Shown here: positions 1 through 9,171 of the stretch, one piece after another
How positions within the stretch are numbered: the first letter of the stretch is position 1
How the letters are laid out: every line of letters begins with the position of its first letter
DNA from: Darksidea phi
Taxonomy: Eukaryota > Ascomycota > Dothideomycetes > Pleosporales > Lentitheciaceae
Direction of reading: 5' to 3'
Length of the DNA stretch: 64,000 bases
Assembly (NCBI GenBank): GCA_030770425.1
Contig: JASJFT010000019.1
Span: forward strand, 1 to 64,000
The notes under the pieces: model-generated
What the model saw: only the letters and a program-made list of their open reading frames with translations
Told to the model about the DNA's origin: nothing
The model's database searches: none
Translations under genes and position numbers: made by a program

Positions 1-722
1 CGGATTGTAAAAATAGCTATAAAGATAAAGAATCGATTAGACGTAAAATAATATCTATATAACGTCGTTATGGTGGTAATATAGGTGGTGTAGTGTAGCT
101 ATTGGCGCCCACTAACGAAAATCAATCTCACATAACCTGCGACCAAATTATCTCAGACGCTCCTGCTGAAATAGCCGAAGCACCAGTAACATTAGCCGAA
201 ATATTGATTTTTTTTGATTGGCTAATAACGCGCCCCCCCGTTATGAGGCTTATTTCAGCAGGAGCGTGAGATAAGGACTATATAGGGTCCGGCACGTGAC
301 CGTAGCCGGGCTGATGATAATCCGGGAGTCCTCCGGTAGAAGTAGGCGTGACATGGCCTCCCCCTTTCCTAAGTGCGTACTATGGTAAAACTGATGTGAG
401 TTGTAGCTTGACCGAGTTCCTCTCACCACTCCCCCTAACTCTTTTCGCTACATATGCCCGGTCTGCCCTGTGCAAATTTCAATTTCGTAATTTGATAAAG
501 CTATAGAAGAACTATCTGCGCGGCCTCATGAGTGAAGGGGGAGTTGGTGCAGAAAGAATTCAACAGGACAATGTTTATGATCCATTACGGTGTGTGGCCG
601 CACAATGTTAGGAGGGTGGTGTTTTACTATCTTTTCATTGCGGGAGGAAGGGGCAGATGGAGGAGGGGAGGAGGAGGGGTACCGGCGAGCGATTCTTGCA
701 GGTAATTCAAGCACATAACAAC
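1..722. other. Non-coding left edge
   Basis: No reading frame with coding character is visible. The first 120 bases are AT-rich and TA-rich. A short inverted-repeat element (149-273) and a GC-mixed stretch containing several purine-rich runs follow. The 3' end of the pseudogene on the minus strand lies at 723. Confidence 0.6.
149..273. repeat. Hairpin-forming inverted repeat, MITE-like
   Basis: The arms at about 149-176 and 247-273 are inverted copies of a 27-28 base sequence with two small indels (left arm begins TATCTCAGACGCTCC; the right arm read on the minus strand begins TATCTCACGCTCC). Inside them a second weaker inverted pair (ATTAGCC at about 191 and GGCTAAT at about 219) continues the stem. 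A clear target-site duplication is not visible. It may be a small non-autonomous DNA element or the terminal fold-back of one. Confidence 0.5.
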
Positions 723-1688
723 TCAAACGCAAGGGCATAAACAGACCAGAAGCCACGTCGGACGACCCAACTTCCCACACCGGACTGTCTGAACCCGGGC
801 CCTAACTTCCCTCGGAGTGCCCCTCCAGTGTTCAGGCAGGCTGTATTTGTCAAAGTTATACGCTCTCCCCCTTACCACCAATGTAAATCCAACCGGCTCG
901 ATAGCGTTCCAGATATCCTGCGGAGCCTGCCTATTTAATTCCACCTCAAAGACATCAGTGCGCACATCGCGTAACGCGTCCAGCACAAACCTCAACAACT
1001 TCCTTTCCTAATGATCGTCAGGATCCAAAACTGAATATCGTCTACAGTCGTTGTCCCAAAACACCAAGTCGATGCGGAACGACTTGAGATTGGGCAGTTG
1101 GCGGATTTGTTCGATGGCTGCAGCCCACCACTCTTCACGCTCAGATGGCCACACAGCGTCCTTTTGTTCGATAATATGGTACTCGCCGTATTTGGCGCAA
1201 AGCACGGTCGAGAGATGTATGTGCTGTATAGCTTGCCACTGAATAGGAGATATAGTCTTGGCGAAGTTGGTGCGACACGGTGGACCCCGAAAATGGAAGA
1301 CGTTATCCCGATAAAGCACTCCAAGTGCCTCTGCATATCTATGCACGTGTCAGTCGCTGTTCAAAGATGAGCAAAGGAGGAAGGCGTACACTAGGCGACA
1401 GGTTAATAAGAGATACAAAAGATTATCATCCGCTATCGTTACCCGGCAGTAAGGTTCACTACCCGACCCATAACAGTCATGTTACCAAATTGGACGCGAT
1501 GATTCCATATCATTGTAGCGACAGTAGGCTATACGCCTCTTACTGCCCCATCCATGCTCGTTCTCGCAAATATGGAGGAAATGATACGGATCGGCCAGAG
1601 CGAATTGGTAGATTAGATTGCGCAGCTCAGCTGGAAGTTTACTCAACAGTGGGGACTGCGACTGGGTGTGTATCCGTGGTCTCTTCAC
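723..1688 (-). pseudogene. Broken 'PAELRNLIYQFAL' family gene (F-box-like/DUF7730-type)
   Basis: The minus strand carries a block starting with the signature SPLL-x-LPAELRNLIYxxAL (about 1680-1482) and a second block with CRR/YAEALGVLYRDN-like sequence (1346-1011). These are typical of a large dothideomycete family of unknown function often annotated as F-box-like or DUF7730. The second block runs in frame through one TAG codon (1008-1010) into a further 92 codons ending at 723. The natural splice between the first two blocks (GTAACA near 1483, TAG near 1336) would itself create a TGA, and no ATG is found upstream of 1688. I therefore read it as a nonsense-damaged copy. A sequencing error or an unusual intron is the alternative. 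Confidence 0.5.
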
Positions 1689-2540
1689 GTCCTCGCCCTG
1701 TAATGGCCATGCTGTGGGGGTGGGTTACGCCTTTCTTCACAAATCGCTCAAGCGTGAAATAATGGCCATTGCCGGATGGCAGACGTTGGACGATGAAGAG
1801 AAAAAAGTCAAAGGGGAGTGGTGAGCACTAGATGCTGAGAGATAGCCATGAACATTATAAAGGCGTTGTGATGTCTTCCGGTGAGACTAGGCACCCGTGT
1901 TTGAGAGTCAGCCTATCAGCAGAGAGTGAGCAAACCCCCCTACGCGTGAAATGGAACGACCGAACTAGCACTCTACACTTTTGAATAACATTTTAAATCC
2001 CGCATACGTTCTCGAGACTTGAAAAACGATAATGAGCATGTCACCATCTCATTTCGGCTTAGAGCTGGTTCCTTTCAGAAAATCGAGCGGGCAAATTTCC
2101 ACATCCATATCGTTATCCACGAGTTCGAACCAAGCAAACGTGAAGTTTCGGATCAAGTAGAAGAAGAGGCAACGTATTGGAAGGTGGCGCTATGGTGGAT
2201 GGGTGCGGGGAAGGCGAGGGGTACAGAGCAAGTCCGGAGCTGACTTTTGGTAAGATTGAGGGAGATGGTCGGGACTAGGCGAAGAGGGTGAGACGCGGAG
2301 CAGGAACGCGAGTTTTGCGAGAACAGAGAACAATAGGCCACTTCATCCGATATGCTGTTATAGATAACGATTGAACGATTCAGCAAGCACTTTTCAAGGC
2401 TTCGAACATGTCGGAAGGTTGTAGGGGAGGGGGTGGCACGGGCACTCAGGAACGGGGGTCGGTAACGGGACGCAAAAGCATTCATTCATTTCAAATCGTT
2501 AACTGTTACTTCTCTTTCGAATATCTTTCTCATATTCCAT
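1689..2540. other. Intergenic, no gene seen
   Basis: Reading both strands, only short frames without coding character are present. The right part holds the presumed 3' untranslated region of the minus-strand secreted-protein gene ending at 2541. Confidence 0.5.
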
Positions 2541-2919
2541 CTATGCCTTGCGCACAACTCTCCTGAAGCCCTGCTCAGCAACCTGCGCCTGTGCCGCCTC
2601 AATGGTAGCCGCCGCATTCGGGTCATTGAATCCACATCCATTCTTCCCGTTCTGGAACTGCGCTGCCTCAGCAGAGCAAACGCCCACACCGGAGGCATCG
2701 GCGCAGCAGGCGGAGCTACAGTCGGCATCGGAGACGCAGCCGCCAGTAATGAATTGCGAGCCGTCACCGGCACCAACGGACTTTGCGCCAGCGACATTGG
2801 GGGTAATTTGCGCGGCGGCGAGGCCGGTGACTGTGGGGGCGTTAGTGGGATGAAGTATGGTGTGAAGGATAGGTGGAATAGTGCGTACGGGTGATGAAAG
2901 CGGCGATAGTGAAACGCAT
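2541..2919 (-). CDS. Small Cys-rich secreted protein, BAS2-like (candidate effector)
   Basis: Two exons on the minus strand: 2919-2889 and 2830-2541, with a 58-bp intron (GTACGC ... CCCACAG, branch CACTAAC). The spliced product is 106 aa. It starts with a hydrophobic signal peptide (MRFTIAAFIT, then LTGLAAAQ) and continues with a Gly/Ser-rich linker, the motif SQFITGGC, and six cysteines in the pattern C-x5-C-x3-CC, then single Cys residues before AQFQ and in GCGF. The 'SQFITG-C-x-SDADC ... AQFQ-GK-GCGF' layout is characteristic of the biotrophy-associated secreted protein 2 family first known from the rice blast fungus, which is secreted during plant colonisation. A short basic tail (RRVVRKA) ends it. 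Secretion is well supported. A role in host interaction is inferred from the family only. Because the start exon is 31 bases long, a simple frame scan misses it. Confidence 0.8.
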
Positions 2920-3992
2920 TTTGAAGTTTGTGGTTGGTGGTGGCTGATAGAAGGAGAAAAGTATCAAAGTACCAAAAGAGTGATTAAAGAGGCAGATTCA
3001 ATGAAAGACACCGGGTCGGCTGCAGTCACAGACGCAGAAGAAAACGTTGAGTGGAAAGCGATGAGAAAATTGCTGATACCTTGTCGCTAAGCGGACACGA
3101 CCATCTTTTATGCCCTCTCCCATCTGCTTCGTCACTCTCATTCCCACATCTCATCATACAACCCTTCATTTCCATCTCACGAACAGTGCCTGATCGCCTT
3201 CGCGGCTGGCACCGAAAGCAGTGCGATTGTCTCCACCAGGACGGCCTTCGCAGCGAAAGCCGTTGCAGGTGCCATTGATATTGACTCATTTATGGTTTCA
3301 ATTGCGTGCCTAGGATTAGGCAGAATGGGTCGTAATAATGCGGTGAGTAAGTTGGGCCACTTGCGCAACACAGGTTGTGGCGCATTATCCATGCGCCGAT
3401 GATGCCAGGAGTGTTTCAGATGCACGGGCTTGGGGTTTGGTTACAGAATGCGACACGTGATCTCATGCAGGATATTGCCTAAGTGGGGGCTAGTAATGGA
3501 ATGAGTGGGTGGAAACGATATCATGTTGTCGGTGGAGGGGGTAGCGCTCTGCGCCACCTTGTTGCACGGCGGTCATGAGTCAAAGAAAAATCTTCATAGC
3601 TAATCTAGCTGGAGACTACAACCAGCAGAATTACCAGCGTAATACAGCCGTCCTTGTCGCCACTAAAGCTGCGTTACACCAACTCGATATGCAGACGGAA
3701 ACCCAAGCTCGCTTACCTAGTTCCCATTCAGGTATGTCTCGTGTGTATACTATCTAAGAGCGTCTACATCCTCAAATAATAGTCTACCCTTTGTAGATAC
3801 TTATCTTTATATTCTGACATCTTCTTATCCTTAAATAGCTTCTTAGTAAGCCTTTAAAAGAGGCCTTCCTGCTTATACTATAACCCCATATCTTTAACTT
3901 CTCGTATAAGATGATAAGTATATATAGAAGAGTAATTTAACTAGCGTACCTAGAGTTAAAAACCTATTTTTTATAAGTATATCTAACTTCAG

Positions 3993-4072
3993 ATGAGTAG
4001 TAGCCATTAAAAATCTTTTTAGTCTCTTATAGCAGAGTCTTATAGTTTGACGACGCGATGGCTGCTACTCAT
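3993..4072. repeat. Short inverted repeat in AT-rich DNA
   Basis: ATGAGTAGTAGCCAT at 3993-4007 is the reverse complement, with one mismatch, of ATGGCTGCTACTCAT at 4058-4072. The 50-base spacer is AT-rich. It is probably a remnant of a small transposable element. The single difference is a transition. Confidence 0.45.
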
Positions 4073-4289
4073 TCTATAGAAGAGCCTTATACTCATTATT
4101 ATACTTTAGCTAGAGAAGCAGGTTAAGTCGATATATATATGCTTAATTTCATCGCTACCGCTGTTGGTCTCCCAACCAGGCTCTGCGGTTCGGCAGCATA
4201 TGTCATTACTCGTCGCCTCAATATTCGAAACATCACCTCCTCGATATCTCACAATCGATAGTACTATATATAGCTCTACGGCTCTATTA

Positions 4290-4372
4290 TCCTCTACCGT
4301 GCACAAACTCCTACTATGTTTTGGGCGGACCTTACAAAGAGACTCCTACTATGCAAACCCAAACCAAACCAA
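4290..4372 (+). repeat. Dispersed repeat, copy 1 of 3
   Basis: About 80 bases containing CAAACTCCTACTATGTTTTG, GCGGACCTTACAAAGAGAC and TCCTACTATGCAAACCCAAA. The same string recurs with scattered transitions near 61823-61906, and its right half near 22274-22310. The two halves each contain an 'ACTCCtACTATG' word, so the unit is also internally duplicated. It is likely the conserved end of a transposable element. Confidence 0.6.
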
Positions 4373-4767
4373 ATATACTTAATTATAGCTACTTGAGAAT
4401 AAGTCGTTTATTACTACTAGTTATATCGATTAAATTAATGGGAAGAGCAGAGTACGTGGTAAGTAGGCGGCTTTTATACTTATTACTATATTAAATCTTT
4501 AGTGGATAAACTCGCCTTACTGCAGTTGATGGATGAAAGAGCTATTAGAAATCTGACGTTGAGAAGAGTCATCCATAGATCGCGCAAAAGCCTACCTACG
4601 TTGAATTACAATACTAAAAACGCCGTCAGGCAGTAATTGCAGTCGTTGCTACGATTTCCAGCTTTCTTAAGGAAGGGGTAGCGAGCGGGTGCGTCATCCA
4701 TCTTTACACCGTGTGGGCGCATTTGAGGGAACAAATAAACTTAAGGCTCTTTCAGTAGGTTGTGTAT

Positions 4768-4960
4768 CCTAATTGCCTCAAACGGTAGCACTGCTGTGCC
4801 TGCTCCATTTGGCGTAGCCACCCGCAGTACACCATGTAGGCGATACCGACCCAGCGTTTCAAGCTATGGCTTCCAAGATCGTCTTGTGGGCTGCGCAGCC
4901 TGATTGCCTTAAAGGGTAATGCTCTAGAAGCTAAACGTTGGAGGCGCCTACATGGTGTAC
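4768..4960. repeat. Fold-back element with a perfect 16-bp inverted repeat
   Basis: GTACACCATGTAGGCG at 4827-4842 is exactly reverse-complemented at 4945-4960. The block also contains a degenerate direct repeat: CCTAATTGCCTCAAACGGTA near 4769 and CCTGATTGCCTTAAAGGGTA near 4899. No coding frame crosses it. The structure suggests a small non-autonomous mobile element or a rearranged copy of one. Confidence 0.5.
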
Positions 4961-5118
4961 GTTAATGCCCAGGACGACAGCTATGAATGAGTTTTTATAT
5001 TGACAAGATGAGTGCAATTGCCCGCAAGCCTGTATTCCCAAACACTACCATCAATTTCGTGACCCTACGAAATACGATCTACGAAATGTGATCTAGGTCT
5101 TAAGCTCTTGCCAATCGA

Positions 5119-5982
5119 CTAACCATTCGTCTCGAGCACGTTCTTCGCAGCGTCAAACAAGATCCTTTCAAACACGCTCATACGGTTCAAGTGATCTTTC
5201 CAAGCCACATCCAACCCTTCCCAAATCTCCTTGTCTACCTCGCCCCCTGACCTCCAGTACATATCTACTTCCCTCAACTTCATTCTCAAATCCACCTCGC
5301 ATTGTTGAGCGGTCTCGACTAATGGCTGAAGGTACTTGATGACGATTGGAGCTTGCCTAATTGTCCTCTGGATTGAGGCCTGCCTAGATGTGTGGCCGGA
5401 GTGTAGATACTCTTCGTATAGCCCATCGCACTTCTTCAGTATCTGGTCGAGCGTTTCATCCAGCTTCGCAATCGCGGCACCCAGTCGTTGACAGAGATCT
5501 ACCGCATCGGGGAGAGGGTCTTGCTCTGGCACGCGGTTGAGTTTCTTCTCAGGGGTTAAGGCTGCCTTAGTAAGTTTGAGCATCGATGACACGGCCGCGT
5601 TTATCCGGTTTGCTTGATCTCTGATTGCACTAAGCACTTGGATCATATCCCCGAGTGCGTCCTGATCTTGCTCTTCTAGCCTCTTCCTCTCCTTCTCGAC
5701 GTCTTGCACGCACGCACGGGATTTCTGATATAGCTTCGGGACCTGTCCTCTGATATGGACGCGCTCTTCGTGATCGAGACGAACGTGAACGCTACGAATG
5801 TCTTGATCGAGAGAGACTAGAAGTGGGACCTTGTGTCCACGTTCGTGGGAGGGGAGGAGGGCGGTTGCGCGGAGGGTTGATGTGGCGTCCACAAGGTTTT
5901 GGTATGCAACTAATGCTGATTCGAATATGTCGTCTTGCATAACTTCATTTTTGTCGTCGGTGGTAGTGGGCGGAGAGGCCAT
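5119..5982 (-). CDS. Hypothetical alpha-helical protein, 287 aa
   Basis: Single-exon frame. The ATG at 5982 is preferred over an in-frame ATG at 6150 because it has an A at -3 and G at +4 and because the extra 56 residues look untranslated (low hydrophobic pattern, many His/Ser). The protein is almost wholly helical and charged, with heptad-like stretches around residues 80-120 and 140-200, no signal peptide and no membrane segment. Possible coiled-coil scaffold. I recognise no domain; a role in a multi-subunit complex is only a guess. It ends with a helix just before the stop at 5119. Confidence 0.7.
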   Translation of the reverse strand: MASPPTTTDDKNEVMQDDIFESALVAYQNLVDATSTLRATALLPSHERGHKVPLLVSLDQDIRSVHVRLDHEERVHIRGQVPKLYQKSRACVQDVEKERKRLEEQDQDALGDMIQVLSAIRDQANRINAAVSSMLKLTKAALTPEKKLNRVPEQDPLPDAVDLCQRLGAAIAKLDETLDQILKKCDGLYEEYLHSGHTSRQASIQRTIRQAPIVIKYLQPLVETAQQCEVDLRMKLREVDMYWRSGGEVDKEIWEGLDVAWKDHLNRMSVFERILFDAAKNVLETNG

Positions 5983-7550
5983 TGTGGTGCAATGTGACGG
6001 ATGTTGGCGGTACGGGAGAGGTTGAAAGCAGCGGTGGGGTGTTGATGAGCCCGCGTGGGCATGAATGAGGTTCCTTGGATAGACTGAATGATATTGGAAA
6101 TTGCGCGATTTTGTGTTCGTGTGTGCTAAGGTTTTGCAGATATTCACCATTGGACTTCCACTACTTATATGACGTCGAAGTCAATTTGCACACTGACGTT
6201 CTATGGGGTTTTGTCCGCCACTACGTATAGAAGGGACTGTATATACGAATCTCCGGGGGAATATATATGCTCTCAAGTATATCTATGTTTGCGTGGAATA
6301 GCGAACATCGCTATAGAGCGGGTCAAGTGGGCCATTTGACTTGGTCATTTCTCCATGTGGCCCAAGAAGCGTGGCTGGTATGCCTAGCTATGGTCAAGTT
6401 AAATGATTTCTCTCTTTATTCAGGTTAACATATACAAACAGTGACATAGAGCAGGCTTCCTCTATTGCGATGCAACCCTCGCTCCCTACAACTTCCCCTC
6501 TGATCTTCCACCGTGCTCAAGAATAACCGGCTCTAGACTCTGATCGACCCCTCGCTACTAATTCATCATATGCCCCGGGCCATGTTTCTTCACTAGCGTC
6601 CTCTGAATTTCGCTCTCTATCTGCTACCTCCTCACTTCCCCCCGCGGGGTACCATCTTCTCGAGCAATAACAGACCATATGTCAGCTGCGTCATCGCATA
6701 TGCTTGAGCATGAGTGTAGCTGGGGCCGCGCGTCGTCAAGGAGCTTATCCATGTTAGTAAATACCCATAGAGTGCATGTCCTCGGCTTCACCAGCGTTGC
6801 GGTTCTGCTGAGGCAGCACGCCGCCCTGGTGCTTTAGTCACTCAAAGCATTTTTCTGCGGACTTCACAAGCGGCAGAGTTGTTTCGAGGGAGCCTCCTTG
6901 AATGCTCCTTCGGCCCGGGCAAAACCAACCAATGATTTGGTTCCGGCTGGAAAGAACTCTATGTCACTGCTGTCATTATGAGACCTCATCATTTATACTG
7001 TTGACTATTTGCTAAGTGAATATACTGCTAAGCTTCCAATGAGCTGGCTCTGTTACATCAACTACGAGGTCAGAAATTCTTTAGCCTCAAATCTAACGAA
7101 TCTAGAACAAGGCTTCGTTATATTCCTTGACCATATGCGATGCGGCAACGCGCTTTCAAGGCTAACCTATTTCGGTAAGAGATAGAAAAGGCGTGACTCA
7201 ATAGCTCGGAAGCTGGTACTAGATAGCTTCACATCATCGTCACAAGTTGGAGAAGCAATTTGTACAAGCGCGCGAGTTCATGTTACCGGTCATGTACCCC
7301 ACTTGAATAGAAATGGTAATGCAAGGTCAAAATTACTTCTACGTATAATTCAGGCTTGCACACTGTCAAATCGATTTTTAATAAGGTACATTTCAAATGA
7401 TGTATACAAACATAATTCCTTTAATCCTCCGCAATAGTATATCCTGTCATACAGAAAGCGCGTTTTCAATTTATAGTCCCCGTTCCAATCGCCCAAGCTC
7501 ATTCTCGACCCCGTTCTTCGTACCTCTCCTCGCGGCTTAGATGTGTACGT
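5983..7550. other. Intergenic region with decayed sequence
   Basis: Upstream part (5983-6400) is the presumed promoter of the minus-strand gene. The region 6624-6960 holds the possible gene relic listed separately. From 6960 to 7550 no coding pattern is visible on either strand. Confidence 0.45.
6624..6960 (-). pseudogene. Possible decayed protein gene, family unknown
   Basis: Reading the minus strand gives coding-looking pieces in different frames: GTKSLVGFARAEGAFKEA (near 6935-6885), then LETTLPLVKSAEKCFE, a TGA at 6838-6840, then LKHQGGVLPQQNRNAGEAED. A 42-codon ATG frame follows (6752-6624) with LLDDARPQLHSCSSICDDA. The TGA stands where a Trp codon is plausible, which would be a RIP-type G-to-A change. 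I do not recognise the family. Evidence is composition and local amino-acid regularity only, so this is weak. Confidence 0.25.
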
Positions 7551-8084
7551 TCATCCTTTCGACTCCTTCTGGACTATCTCGTGAGCGTATCCACACACAG
7601 ACTTCATCCTGATTCTAGGTTTTAAGCCTACAACCTCCTCATCCTCCTCCACTTTTTGCAAATGCATTGTTCTCCTTCCTCGTCTTACCTCTATCTTGAC
7701 ATTTTCTCTCCTTTTGCTGCTCCTAGTCATGCCGGATTTTCCTACATATATAGACAGAACCGGGATGCTTGAACTTTGCACGATGGTGGTGTTGGAAGTA
7801 GGCAAGGCGAGCGAAAATCCCCGGGGCACTATGGCCAGCAATGCAGCCGTCGGAGTGGAGTTGCCGGCTGTGACGGTGGCGATGGTAACGTTGCTTCCTA
7901 TAAATGTATGTGAATGCAGTTTCTTCGGTGCGTTTTTGGCTGTGAAAGTTGTTATGTTGGTGGCGTTGCTTGATGCGAAGGCGTCATGGTGTGACCATGT
8001 GGCGACCATGTGCTGGTATTTTCCGAAATCCACCGTGGAATTAGTATCGGTTTTGGAAAAAAAATCCGCGGTGACGTGTTCCAT
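7551..8084 (-). CDS. Hypothetical Thr/Asn-rich protein, 177 aa
   Basis: One uninterrupted frame from an ATG at 8084. The first 110 residues are rich in Thr, Ser, Asn and Ala with several N-glycosylation sequons (NST, NAT, NIT, NVT, NST, NTT). The last 60 residues are basic and charged. There is no signal peptide at this ATG, so if it is a secreted or wall protein the true 5' exon is missing. The opposite strand also has a frame over 7696-8097 with a hydrophobic start, but sequon clustering favours the minus strand. Could be spurious. Confidence 0.35.
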   Translation of the reverse strand: MEHVTADFFSKTDTNSTVDFGKYQHMVATWSHHDAFASSNATNITTFTAKNAPKKLHSHTFIGSNVTIATVTAGNSTPTAALLAIVPRGFSLALPTSNTTIVQSSSIPVLSIYVGKSGMTRSSKRRENVKIEVRRGRRTMHLQKVEEDEEVVGLKPRIRMKSVCGYAHEIVQKESKG

Positions 8085-8248
8085 CCCCCAGTGCTAGGCA
8101 TGGTTTAGAGTCGATCCAAACATGTTGCTCAATGACCCGAGCCCCGCCGTATGACCCTCAGCTCCCATGTATCTCGGTGCGTATTAACGTTTTCCCCCTC
8201 CTTTACGCCATCTTCTCCGCGCGCCGCATTTGTAGGACCAAGGCGCGT

Positions 8249-8700
8249 TTAATGCGTGATACCGAGGTAGTAGCGTAGAAGCGAGAGGGCCATTCCGGCT
8301 TTCTTCGCTGGATCGCCCATAACGGTGACGGTGACTTCAAGAATAATGAGTAAGAAATCCCAAGATGAATGAACTAGAGCATACCAAAATCGTATAGCAT
8401 GTCTGTGTATTCCGACTGGTGCTCCATGGCTGCCATGTCGATCTCCATACGCTCTTCTCTTCTGGGATAAGCGCCGTGCATGCTTGTTGATGATCTCAAT
8501 GACACTTTCAAGTCTCTATTCTCCGGATTTAGGGTTGTAAATACCCAGTTTGTTGATGGTAGGTAGGTGATTCCAATGGTCGATGTGCGCCGAAGGTCTG
8601 CGAGTGTCTCGGTGGGGAAGAAAGGTGTAATTATTGTATGCTCTCTGCGTGTTCTATCTGTGTTTATTAAGTTGTAGAGAACTTGTACATGGTAAAGATG
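8249..8700 (-). CDS. Hypothetical protein, two exons seen, 5' end unresolved
   Basis: Exons 8700-8385 and 8334-8249 are joined by a 50-bp intron (GTATGC ... TTGAAG). The splice keeps one frame: residues before it read HQSEYTDMLYDF and after it VTVTVMGDPAKKAGMALSL, then LRYYLGITH and a TAA. At least 134 aa, with mixed hydrophobic and charged sequence, no membrane segment and no domain I recognise. No in-frame ATG occurs in the first exon. An acceptor-like AG lies at its upstream edge (TGAAG before CATCTTTACC), so a further 5' exon is expected upstream. Coding character (long open frame, sensible splice, natural stop) is good; function is unknown. Confidence 0.45.
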
Positions 8701-8889
8701 CTTCAGGGCTTAAGTATATGCTCGGATTTCTATAAGGCGTTCCCGATCGTCGTCTTGGCACACCCGAAACGGACCCCGGACTGGATGCCAAGGTGATGTT
8801 GTAGGACCCCATACTCCGTTCAGAACAGCCTACTGAAAAGTTACTAGAAATTAGAGCTTTCCGTGGATGAGGAGGTGCACAGGCCGTCG

Positions 8890-9171
8890 CTACATATTCA
8901 AGAATTTCTGTGTGACATCTTGAGGAACGCTACTAACGTCGTGATGTCTGCATAAGCAAAAGCCTAAATTTTGAACTATACTAAATGCGTATGGAGAAAT
9001 TAACAATGCAAGATTATCGACTGCAGCTTGCGGTATGCGTGCAATGAGCTGGTAAGCTAGTTCGCCTCTTTCTTTCGGAACACTTTCAAAGCACCCGGAA
9101 ATATCGGTAAGTAAATCGAGTAGAATTGCTCGGATGGTTTGCTCATTGATCGTGGAGTTCCTGAGCAACAA
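8890..9171 (-). CDS. Hypothetical open frame, about 90 codons, no ATG start
   Basis: The frame has a protein-like helical pattern (INEQTIRAILLDLLTDI, then ELAYQLIARIPQAAVDNLAL) and ends at 8890, but opens after a TGA without an ATG. It could be an exon of a gene whose other parts I cannot place, or a relic. It does not splice in frame to the gene downstream at 8249-8700 by any junction I could find. Confidence 0.25.
   Translation of the reverse strand: MLLRNSTINEQTIRAILLDLLTDISGCFESVPKERGELAYQLIARIPQAAVDNLALLISPYAFSIVQNLGFCLCRHHDVSSVPQDVTQKFLNM

Larger units (their letters stand above)
2920..5118. other. AT-rich, repeat-bearing intergenic region
   Basis: No supportable gene. From about 3770 to 4500 the sequence is very AT- and TA-rich, as expected of RIP-mutated repeats. 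It holds a short inverted repeat (3993-4072), one copy of a dispersed repeat (4290-4372) and a fold-back element (4768-4960). A plus-strand frame near 3190-3400 has some amino-acid regularity but no start, stop or splice structure I can defend. Confidence 0.5.

Noticed and set aside
3190..3400. Plus-strand frame containing CLGLGRMGRNNAVSKLG, resembling the Gly-rich start of dehydrogenases
   Set aside because: Only a few residues match; no start, no continuing fold and no plausible splice.
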